NCBI RefSeq assembly: GCF_049615385.1
Contig: NZ_JBMZFL010000005.1
From: Aequoribacter sp049615385
GTDB taxonomy: Bacteria; Pseudomonadota; Gammaproteobacteria; Pseudomonadales; Halieaceae
Direction: 5' to 3' (one strand)
Length of the DNA stretch: 64,000 nucleotides
In this document: positions 46,609-55,576 of the stretch, piece after piece
Layout: each line of letters starts with the position of its first letter
How positions within the stretch are numbered: the stretch's first letter is position 1
Made by a program: the position numbers and the translations under genes
Notes under the pieces: generated by a model
Databases searched by the model: none
Told to the model about the DNA's origin: nothing
What the model saw: only the letters and a program-made list of their open reading frames with translations

Positions 46609-47463
46609 CTAAGGGTTGCGATTCACCGGCAAGTCTGGCCGACCACCCCACTCCGACCAAGACCCATCGTAGACCGACACTTGCGTAATACCACACTCGT
46701 GCAATGATAGCGCCAGCACACAAGCACTGATTCCACTACCACAACTGGTAATCACCGACGACTCTTGATTGATACCTTGTCCAAGCCAGATTTGCTGTAA
46801 GGTCTCTACAGGAAGCAACTGCCCAGCATCATCGAGCAAAGAACCATAAGGCACATTGCATGAGGTGGGGATATGTCCGCTACGCAGGCCGGCTCTTGGC
46901 TCCGGTTCGCTGCCGCTAAAACGTCCTGCTGATCGAGCGTCAGCTATTTGCGCTGTACCCCTACCCTGTACAAGGTCCAACACTTGATTGGCGCTGACAA
47001 AACCGGACGCCAGAGCGCTCACTTGGTAATTCCCCTTTGGAATTTCAGGGGTGCCAGACTCAACCGGCAAGCCCTCGCGCAACCAGGCAGGCAGACCACC
47101 GTTCAACACCTTGACACTGTCGTACCCAAAGCTTTTTAGCAACCACCACAGACGCGGTGCTGAAAAAACACCAGCACCGTCATAAACCACAACCATCATT
47201 CCGGTATGTAAACCACACGCCTGCATGCCTTGGGTAAACCACTCTGAAGAGGGCAATGTATGGGGCAAATCGCTGTCAGGTGCGCTCCAATAATCCAGGT
47301 CGTAGTAAGCGGCACCAGGAATGTGGTGTTCACCGTATTCGGCGACCGGATCACGCCCCATTGCTGGCAGATACCAGCTGGCGTCAATCACGCACACCTG
47401 GCCAAAAGAAAGGCGCTCGAAGAGCGCCTTAGGAGAAATTAATGCCGATTCCAGGGTCGCCAT
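46609..47463 (-). CDS. sseA: Sulfurtransferase (3-mercaptopyruvate sulfurtransferase type)
   Basis: 284 residues, two tandem rhodanese domains. The active-site loop in the second domain is SCGSGISAC (CGSGxxA type of mercaptopyruvate sulfurtransferases rather than the basic loop of thiosulfate sulfurtransferases). Earlier blocks include DASWYLPAMGRDP and NGGLPAWLREGLPVE. It begins 1 nt after korB, so it is the last gene of the Kor operon. A link to iron-sulfur supply for the Kor proteins is possible but only inferred. Confidence 0.88.
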   Translation of the reverse strand: MATLESALISPKALFERLSFGQVCVIDASWYLPAMGRDPVAEYGEHHIPGAAYYDLDYWSAPDSDLPHTLPSSEWFTQGMQACGLHTGMMVVVYDGAGVFSAPRLWWLLKSFGYDSVKVLNGGLPAWLREGLPVESGTPEIPKGNYQVSALASGFVSANQVLDLVQGRGTAQIADARSAGRFSGSEPEPRAGLRSGHIPTSCNVPYGSLLDDAGQLLPVETLQQIWLGQGINQESSVITSCGSGISACVLALSLHECGITQVSVYDGSWSEWGGRPDLPVNRNP

Positions 47464-47464
47464 C

Positions 47465-48517
47465 CTAGCGCAGGCTCTGGTTGATTTGCTCCAGCACTTT
47501 GCTGCCAGGGCACAGCTCGGTTTCGGTGAGCTGATTCAAAGGGCGTTTGGAGGTCGCTAAGGCTTCGTGCAAATCGCGCGACTGTTTGTCCATGTAAAGC
47601 AGACCCGTCAATATCTGCCCCGACTGACGGCTATTTTCTAGCGCCACCATAGCCGACATCCGGTCAAATGGATCAAAACTGTCATCGACTTTCTTCAAGC
47701 GAATGACCGAACCGTCGTGCATCGTAACATCGCGCGTTTTGCCCGGATCGTACTTAGTCGTAATTTCTTCGTGCATGGGTACGAAATCAACAGTGCCAGT
47801 AGCTTCCATATGCTCGCGAGTGTATTCGTAGCTTTTCGTCGAACCGGGCGTATTGTTAAAGGTTACGCAAGGCGATACCACATCAATCAGCGCAAAGCCG
47901 CGATGTGACATCGCAGCCTTAATAAGCGGAACCAACTGCTCCTTGTCACCCGAAAAACTTCGCGCCACAAAGGTCGCACCAAGTTGTAGGGCTACGGCGG
48001 GTAAATCAATTGAACCGAAAGGATTGGGCTCTCCCTTTTTGCTGATAGAACCCTCGTCGGCGGTCGCTGAATCTTGACCTTTGGTCAGACCATAACAACC
48101 GTTGTTCATGACGATATAGACCATATTAAGGTTACGGCGCGCTACGTGGCCGTATTGCCCCAGACCAATCGATGCGGTGTCGCCATCGCCAGAGACGCCC
48201 AAGTACAGCAAATCGCGATTGGCCATTGCAGCACCCGTTACCACCGACGGCATACGACCATGGACACTGTTAAAACCGTGCGATTTACCCAAAAAGTACG
48301 TCGGCGACTTAGACGAACAGCCAATACCCGAGAGCTTGGCAATTTTATGGGGCTCAATGCTTAACTCATGAACCGCTTTGATAATCGCGCCGCTAATGGA
48401 GTCGTGACCACAGCCAGCACACAAGGTAGAGATCGACCCTTCGTAATCCGCTTTGGTGTAGCCCAATTCATTTTTGGGTAGCTCAGGATGACGAAACTTA
48501 GGAATCTGATAACTCAT
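47465..48517 (-). CDS. korB: 2-oxoacid:ferredoxin oxidoreductase, beta subunit (KorB-like)
   Basis: 350 residues. It is the TPP-binding half of a 2-oxoacid:ferredoxin oxidoreductase. The TPP motif is GDGDTASIGLGQ...NNGCYGLTKGQ, with Cys in LCAGCGHDS, GIGCSSK and SPCVTFNN as likely [4Fe-4S] ligands. The start overlaps the korA stop by 4 nt. The assignment to 2-oxoglutarate rather than pyruvate follows from similarity to KorAB types and is not proven by a single residue. Confidence 0.88.
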   Translation of the reverse strand: MSYQIPKFRHPELPKNELGYTKADYEGSISTLCAGCGHDSISGAIIKAVHELSIEPHKIAKLSGIGCSSKSPTYFLGKSHGFNSVHGRMPSVVTGAAMANRDLLYLGVSGDGDTASIGLGQYGHVARRNLNMVYIVMNNGCYGLTKGQDSATADEGSISKKGEPNPFGSIDLPAVALQLGATFVARSFSGDKEQLVPLIKAAMSHRGFALIDVVSPCVTFNNTPGSTKSYEYTREHMEATGTVDFVPMHEEITTKYDPGKTRDVTMHDGSVIRLKKVDDSFDPFDRMSAMVALENSRQSGQILTGLLYMDKQSRDLHEALATSKRPLNQLTETELCPGSKVLEQINQSLR

Positions 48518-50385
48518 GCTGCACCCCCTTGTGCACGACGGAATCGGCGTTGAAATGGCGTCACATTCGAACCGGGTAGTTGTTGCTTAATTTGCTTTTT
48601 AATATTTCTAGCGCTGATCGGTGTGCCGTCAAAACACAAGACTGACTTCAGCTTGTCTGGGCCAAATTCGAATTCGGCCATTAACAATGTGCGCAACTGT
48701 GCATCACGGTTTTGTTCTACCACGAATACGCGATCGTGTTGCTCTATGAAGGCCTCGACATCGTCGTTAAAAGGAAAGGAACGAACGCGCATCGCATCAA
48801 CGTAAACGCCCTCGTCGGCCAGGTAATCCAGTGCCTCGACGGTTGATGCTTCGCTGGTACCGTAATAGATAACCCCTAAGTCAGTCTTCTGCGCAGCCGG
48901 CTTGAATTCTGGCGCGGGAACGTAATCTTTAATCGTCTCCCACTTGCGCATCAAACGCAGCATGTTCTTCTCGTACTCTTCACCTTTTTCGGTGTAAATC
49001 GCAAATTCATCGCGCGAAGTCCCGCGAGTAAAGAAGGTCCCTTTGCTTGGGTGCGCGCCGGGATAGGTGCGATAACAAATGGCATCACCGTCGACATCGA
49101 GGTAACGACCGAATTTTTCCATGCTATCAAGCTGCTCTGCCGTTAAGACCTTACCGCGGTCATAAGTGCGCTCGTCATCCCAGCGCAAAGGCGGCGACAT
49201 GTTGTCATTCATACCCAAGTCGAGGTCTGTCATTAAAATGATGGGCGTTTGTAGACGTTCAGCCAAATCGAAACTCTGCGCGCCAAACTCGAAACATTCC
49301 GCGGGTGATGATGGGAACAGAAGCACTTGCTTGGTATCACCGTGACTCGCATAAGCGGCCGACAGCACGTCCGATTGCTGCGTTCGGGTCGGCATACCCG
49401 TCGATGGACCAGCGCGCTGAACATCGATTAATACCGTGGGAATTTCCGCAAAATAGGCAAGGCCCAAAAATTCGCTCATCAACGACAAGCCAGGCCCACT
49501 GGTCGCCGTGAATGCGCGCGCGCCGTTCCAGCTTGCGCCAATCACCATGCCAATTGCGGCCAATTCATCTTCAGCCTGAACAATCGCATAGTTGTGTTCA
49601 CCAGTACCGGCATTGATGCGCATACGCTTAGCGTACTTATCAAAGGCATCAACGACCGAGGTCGACGGCGTAATCGGATACCAGGCCGCAACAGTGGCAC
49701 CGCCGTACACTGCGCCCAAACCGAGTGCGGTATTGCCGTCAAGCAGTATACTATCGCCCACCGCATCGCGTGTTTCGACACGAATGCTGATTGGGCAGTC
49801 AAAATGCTCTTTGGCGTACTGATGCCCCAATTCCAACGCAGCAATATTGGGCAATATCAACTTTTCTTTGCCCTTAAACTGGTCGCTCACCAAGGCACTT
49901 AGAACCTTGAAGTCCATATCCAGCAAGGCCGCTAAAGCGCCCACATAGATCACGTTTTTAAACAACTGACGCTGACGAGGATCTTTGTACTGTTCGTTAC
50001 AAATTGCAGTTAGTGGAATACCGATAAAGGTAATATCCGCACGGTGCAATCGAAGGTCCAGCGCTTTGGTGTTGTCATAGATAAAATAACCGCCCGGCTC
50101 TACTTCTTGGATATCGGCAGCCATACTCTGGGGGTTAACCGACAACATGATGTCCACGCCGCCTCGACGACCAAGATAGCCCTTTTCGGAGACCCGTACT
50201 TCATACCACGTGGGCAAACCTTGAATATTAGAGGGAAAAATATTCTTGGGACTGACCGGCAAACCCATGCGAAACAAGGCTTTGGCGAACAAGTTGTTGG
50301 CACTGGCCGAACCTGTGCCGTTAACGTTGGCGAATTTAATGACAAAGTCATTGACCGCTTTGATCGGTGCTACTGACGCATTCAT
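48514..50385 (-). CDS. korA: 2-oxoacid:ferredoxin oxidoreductase, alpha (gamma-alpha fused) subunit (KorA-like)
   Basis: 623 residues. The N-terminal roughly 190 residues are the gamma domain (VNGTGSASANNLFAKAL). The rest is the pyrimidine-binding alpha domain, with YPITPSTSVVDAF near residue 240 and SGPGLSLMSEF. The subunit binds TPP jointly with KorB and catalyses oxidative decarboxylation of a 2-oxoacid to acyl-CoA. It overlaps korC and korB by 4 nt each, so all three are translationally coupled. Confidence 0.88.
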   Translation of the reverse strand: MNASVAPIKAVNDFVIKFANVNGTGSASANNLFAKALFRMGLPVSPKNIFPSNIQGLPTWYEVRVSEKGYLGRRGGVDIMLSVNPQSMAADIQEVEPGGYFIYDNTKALDLRLHRADITFIGIPLTAICNEQYKDPRQRQLFKNVIYVGALAALLDMDFKVLSALVSDQFKGKEKLILPNIAALELGHQYAKEHFDCPISIRVETRDAVGDSILLDGNTALGLGAVYGGATVAAWYPITPSTSVVDAFDKYAKRMRINAGTGEHNYAIVQAEDELAAIGMVIGASWNGARAFTATSGPGLSLMSEFLGLAYFAEIPTVLIDVQRAGPSTGMPTRTQQSDVLSAAYASHGDTKQVLLFPSSPAECFEFGAQSFDLAERLQTPIILMTDLDLGMNDNMSPPLRWDDERTYDRGKVLTAEQLDSMEKFGRYLDVDGDAICYRTYPGAHPSKGTFFTRGTSRDEFAIYTEKGEEYEKNMLRLMRKWETIKDYVPAPEFKPAAQKTDLGVIYYGTSEASTVEALDYLADEGVYVDAMRVRSFPFNDDVEAFIEQHDRVFVVEQNRDAQLRTLLMAEFEFGPDKLKSVLCFDGTPISARNIKKQIKQQLPGSNVTPFQRRFRRAQGGAA

Positions 50386-52163
50386 GCTGCTTGCCCTGCT
50401 TTAGAAACCGAGTAAAAGTACTTTTGCATATCCCATGCAGTGGTTGGGCAGCGCTCGGCACACAGCCCACAGTGCAAGCAAATATTTTCGTCTTTAACCA
50501 TGACCCGCGCAGTTGGCAATTCGGCCGATACGTACAAGTCCGTCGCCAAATTATGCGCAGGACCGGTTAGCTTAGAGCGAAGTACCGACTCGTCGTCTTC
50601 ATTGGCTGTAAAGGTAATGCAATCTGTCGGACATATGTCGACACAGGCATCACATTCGATGCAGCGTGTTTCATCAAAGACCGTCTGCACGTCACAGTTC
50701 AGGCAGCGCTCGGCTTCTTTAAAACCGGTTTCTCGATCGAACCCTAATTCCACCTCCACTTTGCGGTCACTGAGCGCCTTGTCGAGATCCACGAGTGGAA
50801 CAACGTAACGGTCGTCAATCTCAACAGCGTTGTCGTAATTCCATTCATGTACACCCATTTTCGTGCTGACTAAATTGGTGTGAGGGTCCGGTCGCACATG
50901 CAAATCTTTACCCTGACAGAACAAATCAATGCTGACCGCGGCCTGATGGCCTTGCGCTACTGCCGTAATGACGTTCTCGGGACCAAATGCAGCGTCGCCA
51001 CCAAAGAACACATTCGGACGAGTCGACTGAAAACTCACCTTATCGAGCTTTGGCATATCCCATTGATCAAAGTCGATCCCCAAGTTTCGCTCCACCCATG
51101 GGAAGGCATTTTCTTGACCAATCGCCATGAGTACGACATCGGCTTCCATAAACACCAAGTCTTCGCCGGTTGGGACCAAACTGCGCTTACCGTTCTCGTC
51201 ATAAACGGCCTCCACTTTCTCGAACAGCATCCCTCTGAGCTTGCCGTCCTCAACCACGAACTCTTTCGGAGTGTGGTTATCAAAAATCGGGATACCCTCG
51301 TGCTGAGCATCCTCTTTCTCCCATGGCGAGGCCTTCATGTCAGCGTATGGGCTGCGAACCACCACGCGAACATCTTCGCCACCTAAACGTTTAGCTGTTC
51401 GGCAGCAATCCATGGCGGTGTTACCACCACCCAGGACAATCACCTTTTTACCGACATGCTCGGTGTGACCAAACGCTACATTGGCTAACCACTGAATACC
51501 GATGTAAACCGCACTACCCGCTTCTTCTAAGCCAGGCAAATTCAGCAACTTACCTTTTGGGGCTCCGGTACCCACGAATACAGCGTCGTAGTTCTTCTCT
51601 AGAATTGAGGCCATGCTGGTGACCTCTGTTTCTAAAAACGTCGTGACGCCCATGTCTAGAACAAAATTTACCTCTTCGTTCAGGACGGTTTCAGGTAACC
51701 GGAACGATGGGATCTGACTTCGCATCATACCGCCAGCAGCTCGCTGATTGTCGTAGATATCGATGCTATACCCCAGAGGCATTAAGTCGCGAGCCACAGT
51801 TAACGATGCGGGCCCGCCGCCAATACAAGCAATTCGCTTGCCGTTTTTCTGTTCGGGTATCTGTGGCAATCGATCGGCGATGGAGTCTTTATTATCGGCC
51901 GCCACACGTTTTAAACGGCAAATAGCAACGGGTTCTTCATCGATACGCCCACGGCGACACGCCGGCTCGCACGGACGGTCACAGGTGCGCCCCAACACAC
52001 CGGGAAACACATTAGATTCCCAGTTAATCATATAAGCCTCAGTGTAGCGCTGTTGGGCAATTAAACGGATGTACTCGGGCACAGGAGTATGCGCTGGGCA
52101 CGCGTATTGGCAATCCACAACTTTGTGGAAATATTCGGGGTTGCTTACATCTGTAGGATTCAC
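50382..52163 (-). CDS. korC: FAD-dependent NAD(P)H:ferredoxin-type oxidoreductase (KorC-like, GltD fold)
   Basis: 593 residues. The N-terminal Cys-rich helical domain (CQYACPAHTPVPEYI, CDRPCEPACRRG) binds iron-sulfur clusters as in GltD. An FAD Rossmann motif (CIGGGPASLTVARDL) and an NAD(P) motif (VIVLGGGNTAMDCC) follow. The C-terminus has a 2x[4Fe-4S] ferredoxin module: CIECDACVDICP and CLHCGLCAERCP. This is the layout of the third subunit of KorABC in Thauera/Azoarcus-type 2-oxoglutarate:NAD(P) oxidoreductase, which hands electrons from the 2-oxoacid enzyme to NAD(P). The gene comes first in the operon, so the order is korC-korA-korB-sseA. Confidence 0.85.
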   Translation of the reverse strand: MNPTDVSNPEYFHKVVDCQYACPAHTPVPEYIRLIAQQRYTEAYMINWESNVFPGVLGRTCDRPCEPACRRGRIDEEPVAICRLKRVAADNKDSIADRLPQIPEQKNGKRIACIGGGPASLTVARDLMPLGYSIDIYDNQRAAGGMMRSQIPSFRLPETVLNEEVNFVLDMGVTTFLETEVTSMASILEKNYDAVFVGTGAPKGKLLNLPGLEEAGSAVYIGIQWLANVAFGHTEHVGKKVIVLGGGNTAMDCCRTAKRLGGEDVRVVVRSPYADMKASPWEKEDAQHEGIPIFDNHTPKEFVVEDGKLRGMLFEKVEAVYDENGKRSLVPTGEDLVFMEADVVLMAIGQENAFPWVERNLGIDFDQWDMPKLDKVSFQSTRPNVFFGGDAAFGPENVITAVAQGHQAAVSIDLFCQGKDLHVRPDPHTNLVSTKMGVHEWNYDNAVEIDDRYVVPLVDLDKALSDRKVEVELGFDRETGFKEAERCLNCDVQTVFDETRCIECDACVDICPTDCITFTANEDDESVLRSKLTGPAHNLATDLYVSAELPTARVMVKDENICLHCGLCAERCPTTAWDMQKYFYSVSKAGQAA

Positions 52164-52325
52164 TTCGCTACCTGTCGGTTGGGGGCGATATTTACTCTAA
52201 TTTTTGGGGGACGAATCGCCGTCGTTACCGCCTTATTTTTAGCTCAGCATTGTGACATATTCACATATCTGTTTTACACCCCTCTTGATCGCTTTTTGTG
52301 CAACATTGGCCCACCCAATGTGTGA

Positions 52326-52372
52326 AAAGCGTGTTCAGAAATATTAAAACGTTCTTTATACGAACACGCTTT
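52326..52372. repeat. 11-bp perfect inverted repeat upstream of selO
   Basis: AAAGCGTGTTC (52326-52336) and GAACACGCTTT (52362-52372) are perfect inverted copies, separated by 25 AT-rich bases. It lies in the 255-nt gap between korC and selO, and its right arm ends 46 nt before the selO ATG. It could be an RNA hairpin in the selO leader or a protein-binding dyad. No U-tract follows at once, so it is not a simple terminator. Confidence 0.6.
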
Positions 52373-52418
52373 GTCCTTACTATTTCAAATCTTGAGCCAC
52401 AACGCTTGGAACGCCTCC

Positions 52419-53858
52419 ATGAAACTGAAGCAGTCTTACCAGCGATTACCCGAACAGCTGTACCATCGATGCGCCCCATCGCCAGTTTCGGCACCCCACT
52501 TTTTGGCGATTAACGAGCTTCTTGGGGAGCAGCTTGGCCTAAACCATGAATGGATGCTGTCACGTGAAGGACTCGACTTTTTTTCTGGCAACGCCAAATC
52601 TACTGACTACGCGTCGGTGGCCACCGTGTATGCGGGATTCCAATTTGGTCAATACAACCCTCAACTCGGCGATGGGCGCGCGCTTCTGCTCGGTGAGACC
52701 GAAGACTCTGATGGCCAAATACAGGAAATCCAGCTAAAAGGTGCTGGGCCCACGCCGTATTCACGGGGAGGTGATGGCCGCTCGGCACTCGGCCCCGTGA
52801 TTCGCGAGTATTTAGTCAGTGAAGCAATGCATGCGCTAGGCGTGCCCACGACGCGCGCTTTAATGGCTTTGCGAACAGGCGACACAGTTATCCGGGACCG
52901 CTTACAACCCGGTGGCATTCTCGTTCGAGTCGCGCCCAGTCACCTCCGTTTTGGATCATTCCAATTCGCCGCGGCGCGACAAGATGAAGAGGCGTTGAAC
53001 GCACTGATGGCCTTGGCCTTTGCACGACATTATCCGCAGGTAGCCGCAGAGCTCCAAACACCGCAACACTTACTGAAACTGGTCACGGAGCGCACCGCTC
53101 AATTAGTCGCTAAATGGATGTCGATTGGATTCATTCATGGCGTCATGAATACCGACAACATGTCCATTGGCGGATTGACACTCGATTACGGTCCCTGTGC
53201 ATTCCAGGATACGTTTGCGTGGCAGCAGGTATTTTCTTCCATTGATACGGGTGGGCGCTACCGCTACGCGCAGCAACCGAATATCGCCTTGTGGAACCTA
53301 GCGCGCTTAGCAGAAGCTTTGCTACCCATTTGGCCCGGCTCCGATGACCACAAAGTCGCCGAGGCCGAAGCCATTTTATCTACCTTTGAGCCGACTTTTG
53401 AGACGCATCGAAATTCACTCTTTGCCGCCAAACTGGGGCTACGTGAAGACCACAGCGTGTATCAGAGCACCATCGAGCCCTTCCTTAACTTTTTAGAGGA
53501 GCAATCGCTAGACTTTACTCTGAGCTTCGCACTGATTGAGGCGCTGTCAAAAGACGACCGTGACCGTCTACATTTGGTTCGAAGCGCGTTGCCGCAGCAC
53601 GCAAGGCTTGAGCGATACTGGAACGAGGCCGCTTTCGACCAAGGCCGGTGGCAGGGTGACATAAGCAACCCGCTTATCATACCCAGAAACCACCAAATTG
53701 AAGCGGCCATCAAAAGCGCCGAGCAAGATAGCGACGCAGAAACCTCGAGACTATTTAGGCTTTACACCGCAAGACCTTCACTGCAAGATCTCAGTGCCGA
53801 GGATCTTCGTGGCCCAGAACCGGGCGAATGGCTTGGAAGAACCTTTTGCGGCACTTAG
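52419..53858 (+). CDS. selO: Protein adenylyltransferase SelO (YdiU) family
   Basis: 479 residues from ATG 52419. SelO is a pseudokinase-fold enzyme that AMPylates proteins. Visible conserved segments are FQFGQYNPQLGDGRALLLGE, QLKGAGPTPYSRGGDGRS, the catalytic-loop region FIHGVMNTDNMSIGG and LDYGPCAFQD, and the C-terminal TFCGT with its conserved cysteine. The ATG is weakly supported by TTGGAACGCC; an in-frame start 48 nt upstream is possible. Its TAG stop interlocks with that of the DUF3429 gene. Confidence 0.92.
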   Translation: MKLKQSYQRLPEQLYHRCAPSPVSAPHFLAINELLGEQLGLNHEWMLSREGLDFFSGNAKSTDYASVATVYAGFQFGQYNPQLGDGRALLLGETEDSDGQIQEIQLKGAGPTPYSRGGDGRSALGPVIREYLVSEAMHALGVPTTRALMALRTGDTVIRDRLQPGGILVRVAPSHLRFGSFQFAAARQDEEALNALMALAFARHYPQVAAELQTPQHLLKLVTERTAQLVAKWMSIGFIHGVMNTDNMSIGGLTLDYGPCAFQDTFAWQQVFSSIDTGGRYRYAQQPNIALWNLARLAEALLPIWPGSDDHKVAEAEAILSTFEPTFETHRNSLFAAKLGLREDHSVYQSTIEPFLNFLEEQSLDFTLSFALIEALSKDDRDRLHLVRSALPQHARLERYWNEAAFDQGRWQGDISNPLIIPRNHQIEAAIKSAEQDSDAETSRLFRLYTARPSLQDLSAEDLRGPEPGEWLGRTFCGT

Positions 53859-54283
53859 GCGTCTACGGAAAGTGCCGCAACCATGACGCCATGCAGCGTT
53901 ACCACCAACAGGGTAAGAGTCGCTCGCATGCGGCGGTAATCGTTTGTTTGCTCAAGCACTCGGCGCTCGTAGCCCAAGAATACTAAATACGCTGCGGCTA
54001 GCAAAATTAGAGCCCAAAACGGATTAGCCGTTAACATGGCGAGAACCGCAAAAATGACGATGCCATTGCTCACCAAGAGTTGAATACCCCCATCACGGGG
54101 ACGCGCGGCTTGCGCCCACCCCCAGGTAGTGCCCGCCAAAAACGAGATAATCGCAAGCGAGTACAGCAAAAACGCGTGTTGCCCAAGCGTTTTTGGGTAA
54201 TCTTCTAGATAGATAAATGCCAACAGTCCCGCAACGAACGGTATGAGTCCTGCCAACCCCAGCAGCCAACTCGCTCGCGGCAT
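53855..54283 (-). CDS. DUF3429 membrane protein
   Basis: 142 residues with about five membrane helices (LAGLIPFVAGLLAFIYL, LLYSLAIISFLAGTTWGWA, IVIFAVLAMLTANPFWALIL). This fits DUF3429, a family of small inner-membrane proteins without known function. The start overlaps the DUF3833 stop by 1 nt. Last gene of the minus-strand set. Confidence 0.82.
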   Translation of the reverse strand: MPRASWLLGLAGLIPFVAGLLAFIYLEDYPKTLGQHAFLLYSLAIISFLAGTTWGWAQAARPRDGGIQLLVSNGIVIFAVLAMLTANPFWALILLAAAYLVFLGYERRVLEQTNDYRRMRATLTLLVVTLHGVMVAALSVDA

Positions 54284-54810
54284 TACCGAGGGTCCTTCCG
54301 AATAACGAGGGTAAGCTCACCCACCTTAATACCAAATTTACGTAACGCCGACTCGTTCAGCAGAGTCGCCTCGTCAATGAGGTACATTCGGTCATCAACA
54401 GTCAAATCCAGGGTGCCGTCTCCATAGGGTATGCGCAAAACATACTCCAAAAAGAGGCTGTTGCCGGCAAACTCCAACTGCGCCGGTCCAACCACATCGC
54501 CCGCAGTCCCAATGTATGACCCCGATCCGTCGGGCGTTAGGGTCCAGACTCGACGCTGTTTTTCACCGTCATCAAACGTAAAATGTTCGTCGAGGGTACC
54601 CACCCCTTCGTCATTCCAATACGCATCAATATCGGCAACAAATCGACGTGTTACTTGGCCCTTAAAGTCTTTAAGCATACCGTGCGCCACCAAGCGCCCG
54701 TTGAAAAATTCAGTGGCGATAAATACGGGTTGATTGTTGGCATAGTGATTGACGCCAACGCCGCTACACGCTGACAACAACATGGCTAACACAACAGGCA
54801 GGGTTTTCAT
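54283..54810 (-). CDS. DUF3833 lipoprotein
   Basis: 175 residues from ATG 54810, chosen for the CAGGAGTTCAGT ribosome site and because upstream in-frame sequence crosses the terminator. The signal ends in a lipobox (AMLLSACSG). The mature part shows the DUF3833 features FFNGRLVAHGMLKDFKGQVT, DEHFTFDDGEKQRR and DRMYLIDEATLLNES. Family function is unknown; it is often near SDR and flavin or light-related genes in marine bacteria. It is coupled to DUF3429. Confidence 0.85.
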   Translation of the reverse strand: MKTLPVVLAMLLSACSGVGVNHYANNQPVFIATEFFNGRLVAHGMLKDFKGQVTRRFVADIDAYWNDEGVGTLDEHFTFDDGEKQRRVWTLTPDGSGSYIGTAGDVVGPAQLEFAGNSLFLEYVLRIPYGDGTLDLTVDDRMYLIDEATLLNESALRKFGIKVGELTLVIRKDPR

Positions 54811-54824
54811 ACTGAACTCCTGAC

Positions 54825-54849
54825 AAAAAAACCCCGGCATCGCCGGGGT
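54825..54849 (-). terminator. Intrinsic terminator after the flavin reductase gene
   Basis: On the minus strand ACCCCGGC-GAT-GCCGGGGT is followed by a U-tract (A-run at 54825-54830 on the plus strand). It lies in the 145-nt gap between the flavin reductase gene and the DUF3833 gene, suggesting the last two genes may have their own promoter or depend on read-through. Confidence 0.85.
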
Positions 54850-54853
54850 ACAA

Positions 54854-54893
54854 AGCCATCTCTCAAAAAAGGGGGGGGGTGGATGAGATGGCT
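54854..54893. repeat. 9-bp inverted repeat with an A6-G9 tract in its loop
   Basis: AGCCATCTC and GAGATGGCT are perfect inverted copies with a 22-nt loop that contains six A and then nine G (54871-54879). It lies right beside the terminator in the same gap. The homopolymer is prone to slippage. Confidence 0.6.
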
Positions 54894-54955
54894 GTAGGGA
54901 ACTTGGTGTAGTTACGCCGCGAGTCTGTGGGCGGATCACTGCATCATCAATTTTT

Positions 54956-55576
54956 TTACGTCGGTTTCGCGTAAGGTAATTTGTCGATGAATTCGGTACG
55001 GTAATACCGGTCTAATCCAGACAACGCCACCACTCCCGCCTTTTCCAAATCGAGATCGCCTTGGTCACTGACCAAGGAATCGCCAACAAACAAACGAACC
55101 ACTTCGCCGATGATAAAGTGCGTGCCATTAAGCTCAATGGGTATTTCTTGCCGCAGTTCGAGTCCGATTTTGATCGGAGCCTCTGCGACAAACGGGGCCG
55201 CAAAACCGGAGAGGCGTTGCGGTGTTAGCCCGACGGCATCAAACTCTGAGACTTCATCGGGGTAGCGTGCGGCCGTCTGATGTGCCGCTTTGAAATAATC
55301 GCTGGCAACGTGATTAATCGTATAACAGCCACTACTGCGAATGTTGCGTAGTGTATGACGGTCAACGCTATCAGGGCGTATGACGAGTCCTAGCAAGGGC
55401 GGTGCAGCACCTAAGTGTACAACCGAGCTCATAATCGCCAAGTTCTCACCCGACGTCGCGTCATCCGTACCAATCAAATTTGCGGGCTTGTAGCCACTGA
55501 TACTATTGATCAATGAGGCCCTGAACCGTTGCTCCCAACTTGCAATTGCTTCACTGTCGTACCACTGCCCTACCAC
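54956..55576 (-). CDS. Flavin reductase family protein
   Basis: 206 residues, FMN-binding split barrel. Conserved features are SGENLAIMSSVVHLGAAPPLLGL, DRHTLRNIRSSGCYTINHV and IELNGTHFIIGEVV. It may reduce flavin with NAD(P)H, or bind FMN in another oxidoreductase. The GTG start at 55576 overlaps the SDR stop by 7 nt (GTGGTAG), showing tight coupling. Physiological partner is unknown. Confidence 0.85.
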   Translation of the reverse strand: MVGQWYDSEAIASWEQRFRASLINSISGYKPANLIGTDDATSGENLAIMSSVVHLGAAPPLLGLVIRPDSVDRHTLRNIRSSGCYTINHVASDYFKAAHQTAARYPDEVSEFDAVGLTPQRLSGFAAPFVAEAPIKIGLELRQEIPIELNGTHFIIGEVVRLFVGDSLVSDQGDLDLEKAGVVALSGLDRYYRTEFIDKLPYAKPT

